Shown piece by piece: positions 1 through 8,760 of a DNA stretch of 64,000 nt. The stretch spans positions 236,619-300,618 of the forward strand of contig JAAOOA010000526.1 in the NCBI GenBank assembly GCA_012861695.1, written 5' to 3'. Source of the stretch: Trematomus loennbergii. Its lineage: Eukaryota > Chordata > Actinopteri > Perciformes > Nototheniidae. The position numbers and the translations under genes are program-made. How positions within the stretch are numbered: the stretch's first letter is position 1; each line of letters starts with the position of its first letter. The notes below the pieces were generated by a model. It was given only the letters and a program-made list of their open reading frames with translations, was not told where the DNA came from and made no database searches.

Positions 1-273
1 TGCAAAACCAATACAAAAATAAATTAAATAAATTATACATTTAAATAATAATATCAAAATAATAAATACCAATAAACAAGATCAACAAATATTTTGGAGC
101 GCACTTCCACAAGCTATTAAACATGTATAAATATGATAAATAAATTAGACTAAAATTAATTTGATCAATATGTTGTAGTGCACTGTCACAACCTAGCAAA
201 GCAAAATCATTTCGTAATTGTGGCAGGCCAAAATCGTAATTGCGATTAAAATATGATTAATTGCACACCCCTA
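1..273. mobile_element. Partial hAT-like non-autonomous element, right end
   Basis: AT-rich sequence ends with a segment of alternating AATCGTAATTGCGATTAA motifs and a terminus ending in TGCACACCCCTA at 273. In fish this kind of end belongs to hAT-type elements with TAGGGGTG-like termini. The left end lies outside the window, so no target duplication can be checked. A short CA run follows. Confidence 0.4.
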
Positions 274-302
274 ACACACACACACAGACACACACACACA
301 CA
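272..302. repeat. Short interrupted (CA)n microsatellite
   Basis: About 30 bases of CA dinucleotides with one AGA and one ATA interruption, directly after the hAT-like terminus. Confidence 0.8.
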
Positions 303-417
303 TACACTTTTTGTCTAACACGCTAACACAGTGCTGTACTGTTATGCCTTTACATTTACTTTGTAAGTAATTATGGGACGTATTTCTTCTTTCATAGCAA
401 TTTTCCTTCATACTTTC

Positions 418-508
418 TTGACGTGAAATAGGTCTTAAATTCTATTCAAAGTGGTCTTAAAAAGGTCTTAAAAAGTCTTAAATTTGAGTAGGCGAAACCT
501 GCAGGAAC

Positions 509-512
<4 letters not shown>
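418..512. mobile_element. Fish interspersed repeat end (GGTCTTAAAAAG type)
   Basis: The repeated GGTCTTAAA motifs followed by GAAACCTGCAGGAACCCTG are a common fish DNA-repeat end. The terminal AGGAACCCTG resembles a CAGGGTTCC transposon terminus. The opposite end was not found, so this is a fragment of uncertain class. Confidence 0.4.
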
Positions 513-551
<39 letters not shown>

Positions 552-575
552 TAATAATAATAATAATAATAATAA
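511..575. repeat. (TG)20 followed by (ATA)8 compound microsatellite
   Basis: 511-550 is an uninterrupted TG run and 551-575 an ATA run. It lies between a DNA-repeat end and the LINE remnant. Confidence 0.95.
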
Positions 576-616
576 CATCCATTAATATGGTTTACTAATA
601 GTTATCACTTCACTTC

Positions 617-1955
617 CTCCTCCAGCACCTGGACACAGCAGGAAACTACTACGCCATGATCCTGTTTGTGGACTTCAGCTCCGCCTTCAACACCATCATC
701 CCGGCTCTGCTGCAGGACAAGCTCTCCAGCTTCAGGAAGCAGCACGTGAGGCTGGGGAAACACGTCTCTGACCCCCGACCATCAGCACCGGTTCCCCTCA
801 AGGCTGCGTTCTTTCCCCAACCAACAGCTGCACCTCCATTCACCAGTCTGTCAAGCTCCTGAAGTTCAGACGACACCACCCTCATCGGACTCATCTCTGG
901 TGGGGAAGAGTCTGCCTATAGGTGGGAGATGGACCATCTGGTGACCTGGTGTGGGAAAACCACCTGGAGCTCAACGCTCTCAAGACAGTGGAGATGGTTG
1001 TGGACTTTAGCCCCACCCGCCCCCATCACTCTGTGTGACTCCCCAGTCACTGCTGTGGAGTCTTTCCGCTTCCTGGGCACCATCATCGCCAGGACCTCAA
1101 ATGGGAGCAGAACATCACTCCCTCATCAAAAAAGCCCAGCAGAGGATGTTCTTCCTGAGGCAGCTGAAGAAATTCAACCTGCCAAAGACGATGATGGTGA
1201 ACTTCTACACCTCCATCATGGAGTCCATCCTCACCTCCTCCATCACCATCTGGTACGCTGCAGCCACAGCCAAGGATAAGGGCATGCTGCAGCGTGTCAT
1301 CCGCTCTGCAGAGAAGGTGATCGGCTGCAATCTGCCATCCCTCCCTAACCTGCAGGCGGGAAGATAGTGGCCGAACCCTCCCACCCTGGACACAAACTGT
1401 TCACCCCCCTCCCCTCTGGCGGGAGGCTGCGCTCCATCAGGACCAGAACCAAAACCTCTCTCCATCAGGACCAAAACCTCTCTCCATCAGGACCAGAACC
1501 TCTCTCCATCAGGACCAAAACCTCTCCATCAGGACCAGAACCTCTCTCCATCAGGACCAGAACCTCTCTCCATCAGGACCAGAACCTCTCTCCATCAGGA
1601 CCAAAACCTCTCGCCACCTCAACAAGGCCCGCCCCCCCACTGACACTTTACCTCATCCACAACGCAGACTCTATGCATTACATGATGGAGATCACAGGAT
1701 GGTAAATAATGCAATGTTTAAATATTGCTTACTGCACATATTTTATATTCTATAATTTATTGCATTCTATTTCGATGTAAATTACTGCTTTATTTTATTG
1801 CTATCTTACTATATTTTGATTACAGTGTTCTTAATATAGTTCGCTATCTGTATACTTTTATTTTTTATTTTTTATTTGTATGTATGCACCACGACCTAGT
1901 CAAATTCCTCATACGTGTGAACCTACCTGGCAATAAACCTGTTTCTGATTCTGAT
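617..1955 (+). mobile_element. Broken L2/CR1-type LINE, 3' half of the reverse transcriptase
   Basis: The segment around 650-720 encodes MILFVDFSSAFNTIIP, the conserved reverse-transcriptase block that holds the first catalytic Asp. Later blocks in other frames read TLCDSPV and FRFLGTII (about 1032-1085), then KKAQQRMFFLRQLKKFNLP and SILTSSITIWYAA to 1366, and then the tail HPGHKLFTPLPSG. Reading needs at least three frame changes. The expected FADD box near 866 reads through a small deletion. The copy is therefore dead and is truncated at its 5' end. The 3' UTR runs to an AATAAA signal near 1932 and a short TGATTC repeat tail at about 1942-1955, typical of this clade in fish. Confidence 0.85.
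1434..1613 (+). repeat. 22-bp minisatellite inside the LINE
   Basis: CCATCAGGA recurs at 1434, 1462, 1484, 1506, 1526, 1548, 1570 and 1592. The spacing is mostly 22 bp, with one 28 and one 20. The unit is TCTCTCCATCAGGACCARAACC. Because 22 is not a multiple of three, each unit shifts the frame, so the array cycles through three peptides and destroys the end of the LINE ORF. Confidence 0.95.
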
Positions 1956-3080
1956 CTTTTGTCCTCTACAGATGGAGCCTCTTATTTTGGACCCCAGCAT
2001 ACAGCTTCCTGCCGACTGCCAGCCAGTTGCCTGCCTAAGACCTGCCAAAGACCAGTATTCAGGAATGTTAGGCCCTCCCACTATTCTCCAATTTCAGGGT
2101 TTAACCAGGAGATGGCGCTATATATTAAATAACTAAGACTTAGTTTTTCACAATAGAAAATGCAGATATTATATAAAAAACTAAAGTTAAAATCTTGTTT
2201 TTAATGCCCCAAGAGCAATAACATCTTGTCACAAGCTTTTTGGGAAAAAAAGACTGACCAAGAGACCTGTAGTTGACTAATTACAGGCCTCAATAAAGTT
2301 CTGCCATTGGTTGTGAAAAACAACGGTGGACATAGTGGAAAGTGAAATTGACATTGTCGAATTTAATAAAAATACAAAATAATGTATCTGTGTACGTGTT
2401 TTACTATGTGATCTGCACTTATCAAACATCTAATTAAAGAATGGTAGCTGTACCTCTCAAACAACCTAAACTAGTTATAAATGTTTAAATGTTTAAAAAC
2501 TCTGCCCGGTTCACCGACCCCCCTCTGAGTGAATACCCAAGATATCTTGGTTTGATTTAGAGAAGGCTTTTAAAGTATACTAACTCTAACTCTATTGTAT
2601 ACTAACTCTTCCCGTCAAGAATATGAATATAACTTAGATAGATCACTTTACATTTCTGCAAATGAATAGCTTAGCTACTTGGCACTAAGAGTACAGATAT
2701 GTCTACCCTTTCTTTTCAGAGTGTAATATCTGCATTTTCTCTTTTGGTTTGAATAGGAGAAGGGCAATGCTTATTATTGCAATATACAACTACACAAAAA
2801 TAATAATTTTTTTATTTACTATATCAGTACTTTGTATGCACTCATTTCATAATACAGAGGCAAACTCTATACCTAAAAATAATTATTTTACGTTTCATCC
2901 CTGTGCTTTGATGAAGCCTAATTTGATAAAGTTTCAAATTAATTTCTGAAATATTTCGTTAATAAATATTTCATGAGTAATATAGTTGTCTTTGTCACAT
3001 TTTATTTGGCATTAGTAAATAATTATGCACATTTACAGATATTTTACATGATATGAGTGATAACACGTGTTATAAGGGCT
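1956..3080. other. AT-rich DNA, no gene seen
   Basis: Low-complexity AT-rich sequence without a convincing ORF or transposon end. A short phrase CCCCCCTCTGAGTGAATACC near 2517 recurs near 3236, suggesting two fragments of one unclassified repeat. Confidence 0.5.
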
Positions 3081-3095
3081 ATTTCGCACAATAGG

Positions 3096-3159
3096 TGTGC
3101 CTTGAGATTTTTACTTGTCCTTTGGTGTGCCTTGGGCACAAAAAGTTTGGGAACCACTG
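3096..3159. mobile_element. Charlie-like hAT terminus (solo right end)
   Basis: The sequence contains two GGTGTGCCTTG phrases and then AAAGTTTGGGAACCACTG. Read on the minus strand it begins CAGTGGTTCCCAAAC, the familiar terminus of hAT-Charlie-type elements. No partner end with a matching target duplication was found nearby. Confidence 0.5.
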
Positions 3160-3497
3160 CTGTAGAGAAATGTAAACGTTCACCATCCCCCACCCGCCTA
3201 CTGTATGTTGCTTTTTGACATGTAAATGGGTAACTACCCCCCTCTGAGTGAATACCTGTTGTACCTGTCCGGGGCTAAGCCCATAGGACGATGCTCTGAT
3301 GTCATCACCCTCGCACATTGGTCATATGTTTACAAAAAACGATGTTAACACTTTCTCGTTCTTAATATATGCTATATTTAGGGTCGATATGTGTTGAATT
3401 TACTTTAAAATAGCAGATCACTGTGATTCACTTCTCCGCGGCTCCTCCGTGCAGAGAGGCCCCCCCCCGTTGACAATTCACGAGCGTCTAACTCTCT

Positions 3498-3526
3498 CCC
3501 CCCTGTGAAGAGATATCACAGGGGGG
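3498..3526. repeat. C-run/G-run inverted repeat
   Basis: CCCCCCTGTGA at 3498-3508 faces TCACAGGGGGG at 3516-3526: 11-bp perfect arms with a 7-nt loop. It lies in GC-richer sequence in otherwise AT-rich DNA. It may be a remnant of a transposon terminus; no function is claimed. Confidence 0.7.
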
Positions 3527-4245
3527 GGTTGGGACACACACATTCCGATGGCCAATTCGTTTTAAACAAAGAGTAGGCTATACTCAACATAGTGGGGTGG
3601 GGGCTGGTGAACGGTATGGTCAATGTTTGTAAACACTGTGACATTTTGACTTTATTTGATCATTTCAGTTAAAAACTAACGTTCATATTTCTCTTTTTGA
3701 GAAGAGAAATATGAATATGTTAGTGGCTGACCCAGCCCCATGGTCTGTCACAGTAGTGCGGGAAAGAGAAGTGCACTGTTTTGCCTGGCTGGACCTGTAA
3801 TTTACAGGAAAGGAGTGCACGCTACTAAAGAGACACGCTACCATGGAAACCAAACAATGGTGTTGCTGTATTGAAGTCCGAGTGGAAACAGTCATATTTG
3901 GAGCGTTATGTTAGAATGAAACAGCGAGGTCGTGACTCACAAAAAAAAGTGTTACTTCACTAACTGTAAGCTTGTCACTCAGAGTAACCTACAGTTAACT
4001 TAACTGTTGGAAAAGAAAGATCAGAGGGGGAGAGAGCTGTGATGGGCCATTAGGAGTGTGAACACACAGCTGAGAGCTGCCGTTTCATTCTGACTGTTTA
4101 AAAAACGGTAACAACGGACTATTTTTCTTAGCGGATGCATGTAAATTGAAATCAATACATACAACTATTTTTTAAATCAATAAAAATATTTTCTAAATCC
4201 ATAAAAGCATTTTAATTAATATTGGGAGTCATGTCGTTACTTTGT

Positions 4246-4460
4246 GGCCATGTAATAAGCGGGATAATTTGCAGCGACTTGGTCATTATGGGGAAAAATA
4301 ACACCAGGGATCAGTACTTTTTAGTGAATTACTGAGTTTAGGCACGTTAATAACATTTTAATGAAGTTGAATACAGTATATTCATATTTGTCAGTGATTT
4401 CATGTCAATTCGGCGAACATAAACGATTAAATTAGGATTAAAAATCGAGAGCCGGCTGCT
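4246..4460 (+). repeat. Copy A of an unclassified dispersed repeat
   Basis: It shares long identical stretches with 6305-6500 in the same orientation. Examples are TTTGCAGCGACTTGGTCATT, GGGGAAAAATAACACC, CATATTTGTCAGTGATTTCA and AATTCGGCGAACATAAAC. Copy A has extra sequence between the blocks near 4305-4350. No termini are resolved. Confidence 0.75.
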
Positions 4461-4578
4461 GTTCGTTACGGCAACCCAACTAGGACACTTGACACAGTGG
4501 CTTTTGGCAAAGCACACAAAGAAAACAAAAAAAAACCGAGAGAGATGAGTTATTGTTATTACAACGTGACTTCACTAT

Positions 4579-4586
4579 TATTTAAC
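4579..4586. other. Left 8-bp target-site duplication (TATTTAAC)
   Basis: TATTTAAC directly precedes the element at 4587 and is repeated exactly at 5335-5342. Confidence 0.9.
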
Positions 4587-5334
4587 CAGTGGCGAGCCGT
4601 CAGGGCCCTCTAGGCCCTTTGTGAGGGCCTAAGATATTCCAAAAAATAATATTTAAAAACATTAAAAAAAATAATATTTTTTTTAAATATATATTTTTTA
4701 ATATTATTTTTGTTATATTTTTCATTAGTTTTACCGAAAAAAAACTTGATTTAATTGTATTTAAAATAACATTTCCAAAGAAATAAATCCTTCGAATCTG
4801 CCTGTTCATTCTCTGTTTGAATGTAGGGGTTACATGAAAGAAGCTCGCCTGGCCCTCTCTGCGATTCACAGAGGGCCCGCTATAGTAACTGAACGAGAGA
4901 GTAATGTCAAATGACAGTACAATTGACCAATCATATCTTCCCTCTAAATGGGTGGGTTTTATTATCGCGGACATTATGACAAGTTCCGCCCGCTGTGAAA
5001 CTGTTCTTGTTTCCATAGCAACAACAACTTCCTGTCAACAGCGTGAACTCGCCTTCAAAATAAAAGCATGCCAAATTACACTTAAGACATACAACGGCAA
5101 CGAAAGTAAGAAACACAATGCAATATCATTTTCAATGTCAAAGAACACAAATTGGGTTCACAGGTGTTGTTTTGTGTGGTAGGGTCGCTGTCATTGATGC
5201 GTTTTGCACCCTGGGCCGTTGTTTTGATATTCGCTGAAGTATACGCTGTGACGTAATAACTCTTTTTTTTTCTTTTTTCGAGGGAAGGGGTGGGGGTCAG
5301 AGGGCCTAGGTATAAAGCTCACGGCTCGCCACTG
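4587..5334. mobile_element. Complete non-autonomous hAT element, 748 bp
   Basis: The termini are CAGTGGCGAGCCGT and its exact reverse complement ACGGCTCGCCACTG (14 bp). An identical 8-bp target duplication TATTTAAC flanks both sides (4579-4586 and 5335-5342). Eight-base duplications with CAGTGGCG-type ends are diagnostic of the hAT superfamily. At 748 bp and without a transposase ORF it must have been moved by an enzyme from elsewhere. The internal open frames (4600-5016 minus, 4904-5182 plus) show no transposase motif. Confidence 0.9.
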
Positions 5335-5451
5335 TATTTAACAACTATTTTTATTGGGTTCTTTTATTTGGGGTTAAGTACATTGTCAGAATAAGTGAGA
5401 AATGGATTTAACTTCTGTTAGACTGCTATCATACTGAATAAATATTTATGC

Positions 5452-5530
5452 AAAAATGTATGGCATTAATAATGTATATCTAATTACATTTAAAAATGTA
5501 TGGCATTAATAATGTATATCTAATTACATT
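5452..5530 (+). repeat. 40-bp tandem duplication
   Basis: AAAAATGTATGGCATTAATA and the next 19 bases occur twice, at 5452-5490 and 5492-5530. It is a simple local duplication in AT-rich DNA. Confidence 0.95.
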
Positions 5531-5666
5531 AACTGTGAATGTCTTTCATTTTATTTAAAATGAAATAAAATTACATAAAACATTTTCCATAAAAAAGTTG
5601 ATTCAAGAACAAATCAGTACTTTTCTTATATGACTATTATTGCTAAATTTGAAAGGTCTTTACAGC

Positions 5667-5667
<1 letters not shown>

Positions 5668-5702
<35 letters not shown>
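5668..5702. repeat. (TA)n microsatellite
   Basis: About 35 bases of alternating TA. Confidence 0.95.
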
Positions 5703-5703
<1 letters not shown>

Positions 5704-6304
5704 CACCTTCTGCCATCCCATCTCTACTGACATATGGATCTTAACAAAGATCCGCTATACATTAGTACCAGATATACTGTACACGGACATTTTAGTGAAC
5801 CAGACCAGCTGTTTCCGCCGGGTCTTCGCTTCCCGGGCATCACGTTGTTTACAAGTGTGTTCAGATGCTAAATAAAAGTTTAGCTTGTACTTTTGATACC
5901 CCGCCTCTCGGCACCACAACATCCAGTTTACTGTATTTCACATGAGCGATGTCGAACATTGAAAAGTCCTTATAAAATCTCTGTTATTAGATCAGTACTT
6001 TTCTTATATGACTATTATTGACTTGAACACTGAGAATGTATTTATTAACTTCAGACATTTGAAATATTTGAAATCAGATGAAAACAAACTGTAACGGACC
6101 CTGCCGTGTTATCTATGATTACTATGCCTTACTGTACATTCATAATTTCAGCCGGAGGTAGGTGGTAGGCGTTGCGGAGGAGCAGATTGCGAGTGAGGTG
6201 CCTGTTCTAAACGAACTATTCCAGCTGTTATAAAGCATTAAATAAAAAGTAAGCAAGGAATACAGAATGTTTCGTTACGTAACTTTGTTGAGAATATGGT
6301 CATG

Positions 6305-6500
6305 TACATGTAATACATGGGATCATTTGCAGCGACTTGGTCATTGTGGGGAAAAATAACACCCATCCTGATCGTTTCAATGAAGTTGAATACAGAATAT
6401 TCATATTTGTCAGTGATTTCATGTCAATTCGGCGAACATAAACATCAATGATGATGATTAAATTAGGATTAAAAATCGGGAGAGCCGGCTCGTTCGTTTT
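6305..6500 (+). repeat. Copy B of the unclassified dispersed repeat
   Basis: This is the diverged partner of 4246-4460, about 2.06 kb downstream in the same orientation. It has a small CAATGATGATGA insertion before ATTAAATTAGGATTAAAAAT. Two other local phrases, near 5620/5995 (AGTACTTTTCTTATATGACT) and 5730/6570 (GACATATGGATCTTAACAA), also recur. Pieces of one larger element therefore appear several times between 4.2 and 6.6 kb. Confidence 0.7.
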
Positions 6501-7379
6501 TTCCGACTAAACAACATTATTGAAATGATTACATGTCTTATTTAGCACAGACTATGATCCTATCCGTGACATATGGATCTTAACAACAAAGGAGTTGATT
6601 TCACATGACTCCAGTGTGGAACCCCACTGCACCCCCTGGTGGATCAATGATCCATTGCAGCTGGCTTCACAATAATTAAATGTATTTATCACGGGGGCGG
6701 TATCAAGTCAGACTGGGGGCCGGCCGGCCATCACGGAACGTGCACGAACCGATCACGACCCTCGCACTTTAAACTGTCCAAAATAAGACGCTTCATCTGT
6801 AGGTTGCACTGCCACGTCTACAGTAGCGCAGAATGGACAGAGGAAACATGATTGGGCCTCAAGTTTTTTGCAGCCAATATACATTCTACAAACTTGGGAT
6901 AGGAGGGTGAGTGAACAAGTTATCCATTGGTTGGAACCTACATCCCCATTGTTAGACGTACTAAATCCTGCACACTGCTCCTTCAAATGGACAATGTGAA
7001 CATATGTTGCCATTTTGTAATTTCTGTTATTTTCTGTTGAGAATGTTTCAAAGTACTCTTAAAAAAATTCAACTTACTTTTTGTTTCTACTGTTTATAAG
7101 TATGATGTTTAAATATGAAATGCTGTATTCATTAGTTTTTATATTTTAAGTTTTCAGAGTAATTGTTTCCTACAGAACATTTTGTGATGTCTTTTCATTG
7201 AACGTCTTTGATTGGAAAATGTTAGAAAAAAGCTGTAAAATAACAGTATTCTACCTGTAGAACTTTAGGTTCTGTATTTATTTTAGTGTTTGATCATACA
7301 AATCTAATAAAAACAAATGTAAAAAACAGTTTTTCTCATCAGAACTTTATTTAAGGTATTTGAATGTAACATTTTAAGA
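6501..7379. other. Repeat-like AT-rich DNA, no gene seen
   Basis: The segment 6753-7013 resembles a fish interspersed repeat (my impression). It contains an open frame on the minus strand with no recognisable domain. No transposon termini were resolved. Confidence 0.4.
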
Positions 7380-8190
7380 CAATGGATTTTGAAAAGAGAG
7401 GAAAGTTTCCTGTAAAATCGTTAAGGACAATTTCTGTATATTAATTGCTTTTGCACTTTATTTGAGTTAAAGTATTTTTACTTTAATTTTATGGTTTTTG
7501 TTTGGCAGCCGCTGCTGCCAGTACTTTGACCGTTTTTTTACGGGTTTTTTGCACGTTAAAGTATTAGTAATGTACTTTTATTAAAGGTTATTGACTGTAA
7601 AAAGAGGATAAATCTGTAAAATTAGAGTATTTGCCCGTAGAAGTATTAGCGCTGTACTTTTATTAAAGGTTATTGACTGTAAAAAGAGAGGATAAATCTG
7701 TAAAATTAGAGTATTTGCACGTTAAAGTATTAGTAATGTACTTTTATTAAATGTTATTGACTGTAAAAAGAGAGGATAAATCTGTAAAATTAGAGTATTT
7801 GCACGTTAAAGTATTAGTAATGTACTTTTATTAAAGGTTATTGACTGTAAAAAGAGAGGATAAATCTGTAAAATTAGAGTATTTGCACGTTAAAGTATTA
7901 GTAATGTACTTTTATTAAAGGTTATTGACTGTAAAAGAGAGGATAAATCTGTAAAATTAGAGTATTTGCACGTTAAAGTATTAGTAATGTACTTTTATTA
8001 AAGGTTATTGACTGTAAAAAGAGAGGATAAATCTGTAAAATTACAGTGTTTTCCTGTAAAATCTTTAAGGACAATTCCCGTAAATTAATGGCTTATTCAC
8101 TTTATTTCAGTTAAAGTATTTTACTTTAATTTAAGGGTTTTTGTTTGGCAGCCGCTGCTGCCAGTACTTTGACCGTTTTTTTACGAGTTT
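7380..8190. repeat. 84-bp tandem array with duplicated flanks
   Basis: TAGTAATG or a close variant occurs at 7565, 7647, 7731, 7815, 7899 and 7982, giving six units of 82-84 bp. The units carry GTACTTTTATTAAAGGTTAT and GAGGATAAATCTGTAAAATT. On both sides lies a similar block of about 150 bp ending in GGCAGCCGCTGCTGCCAGTA (7504 and 8147), so the array sits between direct repeats 643 bp apart. No coding potential is visible. Confidence 0.9.
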
Positions 8191-8425
8191 TTCTTTTACA
8201 GTGCAGTGTTTTACCTTTAATCACCGCGTCCGTTTGCTTTGGAGATTTGATTGTGATTGGTGGTTTGCTGTGCATGCAGAGCCTGCATGTCACTCACTCA
8301 AGTACCCCTGACATGAGAGCCACACAAGTTTTCCTTTTGTAGCAAGCAGCAAAATAATTTGATGTGACTATCGTGCATGCGCATATCGCGATTATCGTCA
8401 CGACACGATATATCGTGCAGCCCTA
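8191..8425. mobile_element. hAT-type element end (CACGATATATCGTGCAGCCCTA)
   Basis: The sequence ends in tandem AT-palindromic motifs (CGCGATTATCG, CACGATATATCGTG) and GCAGCCCTA at 8425. Read on the minus strand it begins TAGGGCTGCACGATATATCG, a frequent terminus of fish hAT elements. The other end was not found. It lies just downstream of the last visible exon of the SAM-domain gene. Confidence 0.55.
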
Positions 8426-8632
8426 AATACATGTATCCTGATATTGAAGCTCAAGCCGGTGACAAGTGATATTCCCAATGAAGCAATCAAGAATACCTGA
8501 AAGTATCATCTTCATCATCTATATACTATGGCAAGTATCTTCCAGTTTAAGGCCATTATAACTTAATAAGATGCGTTGCTACATATATGCAAGTTCATTT
8601 GCTGAACATTAAACACATTATACGTATTAACC

Positions 8633-8760
8633 CTAGTTTCTAATATTTTGGAAAGTAATATAAATACCCGTGTATGTTCCTTGTATATCCTCACGTGGTC
8701 GTTTTCTGGCTGGTGATTGCCCTTGGCTGGACTCACCCTGAAGATCCGACCTCCTCTTTC
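8633..8760 (-). CDS. Exon 6 of the SAM-domain gene (basic linker; terminal, or with a weak donor)
   Basis: The acceptor is AAAAAACAG at 8763-8761. The exon reads GKRRSDLQGESS and then QSPARKRPRED, a Lys/Arg-rich, nuclear-localisation-like linker. The frame stays open to a TAG at 8635-8633. The last 15 residues (GTYTGIYITF and onward) look like intron read-through. An alternative end at 8668, followed by GTATTT, would leave a phase-1 donor and let the gene continue. I cannot decide between the two from sequence alone. Confidence 0.6.

Larger units (their letters stand above)
3160..4578. other. Unclassified repeat-like DNA, no gene seen
   Basis: There is no supported coding region. The segment from about 4246 to 4460 is a diverged copy of 6305-6500 (listed separately). 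The open frame at 3683-3895 on the minus strand lacks any recognisable domain and is treated as chance. Confidence 0.5.

Noticed and set aside
7552..8060. Regular spaced repeats that might suggest a CRISPR array
   Set aside because: The whole 84-bp unit is repeated without unique spacers, and the context is a vertebrate genome.
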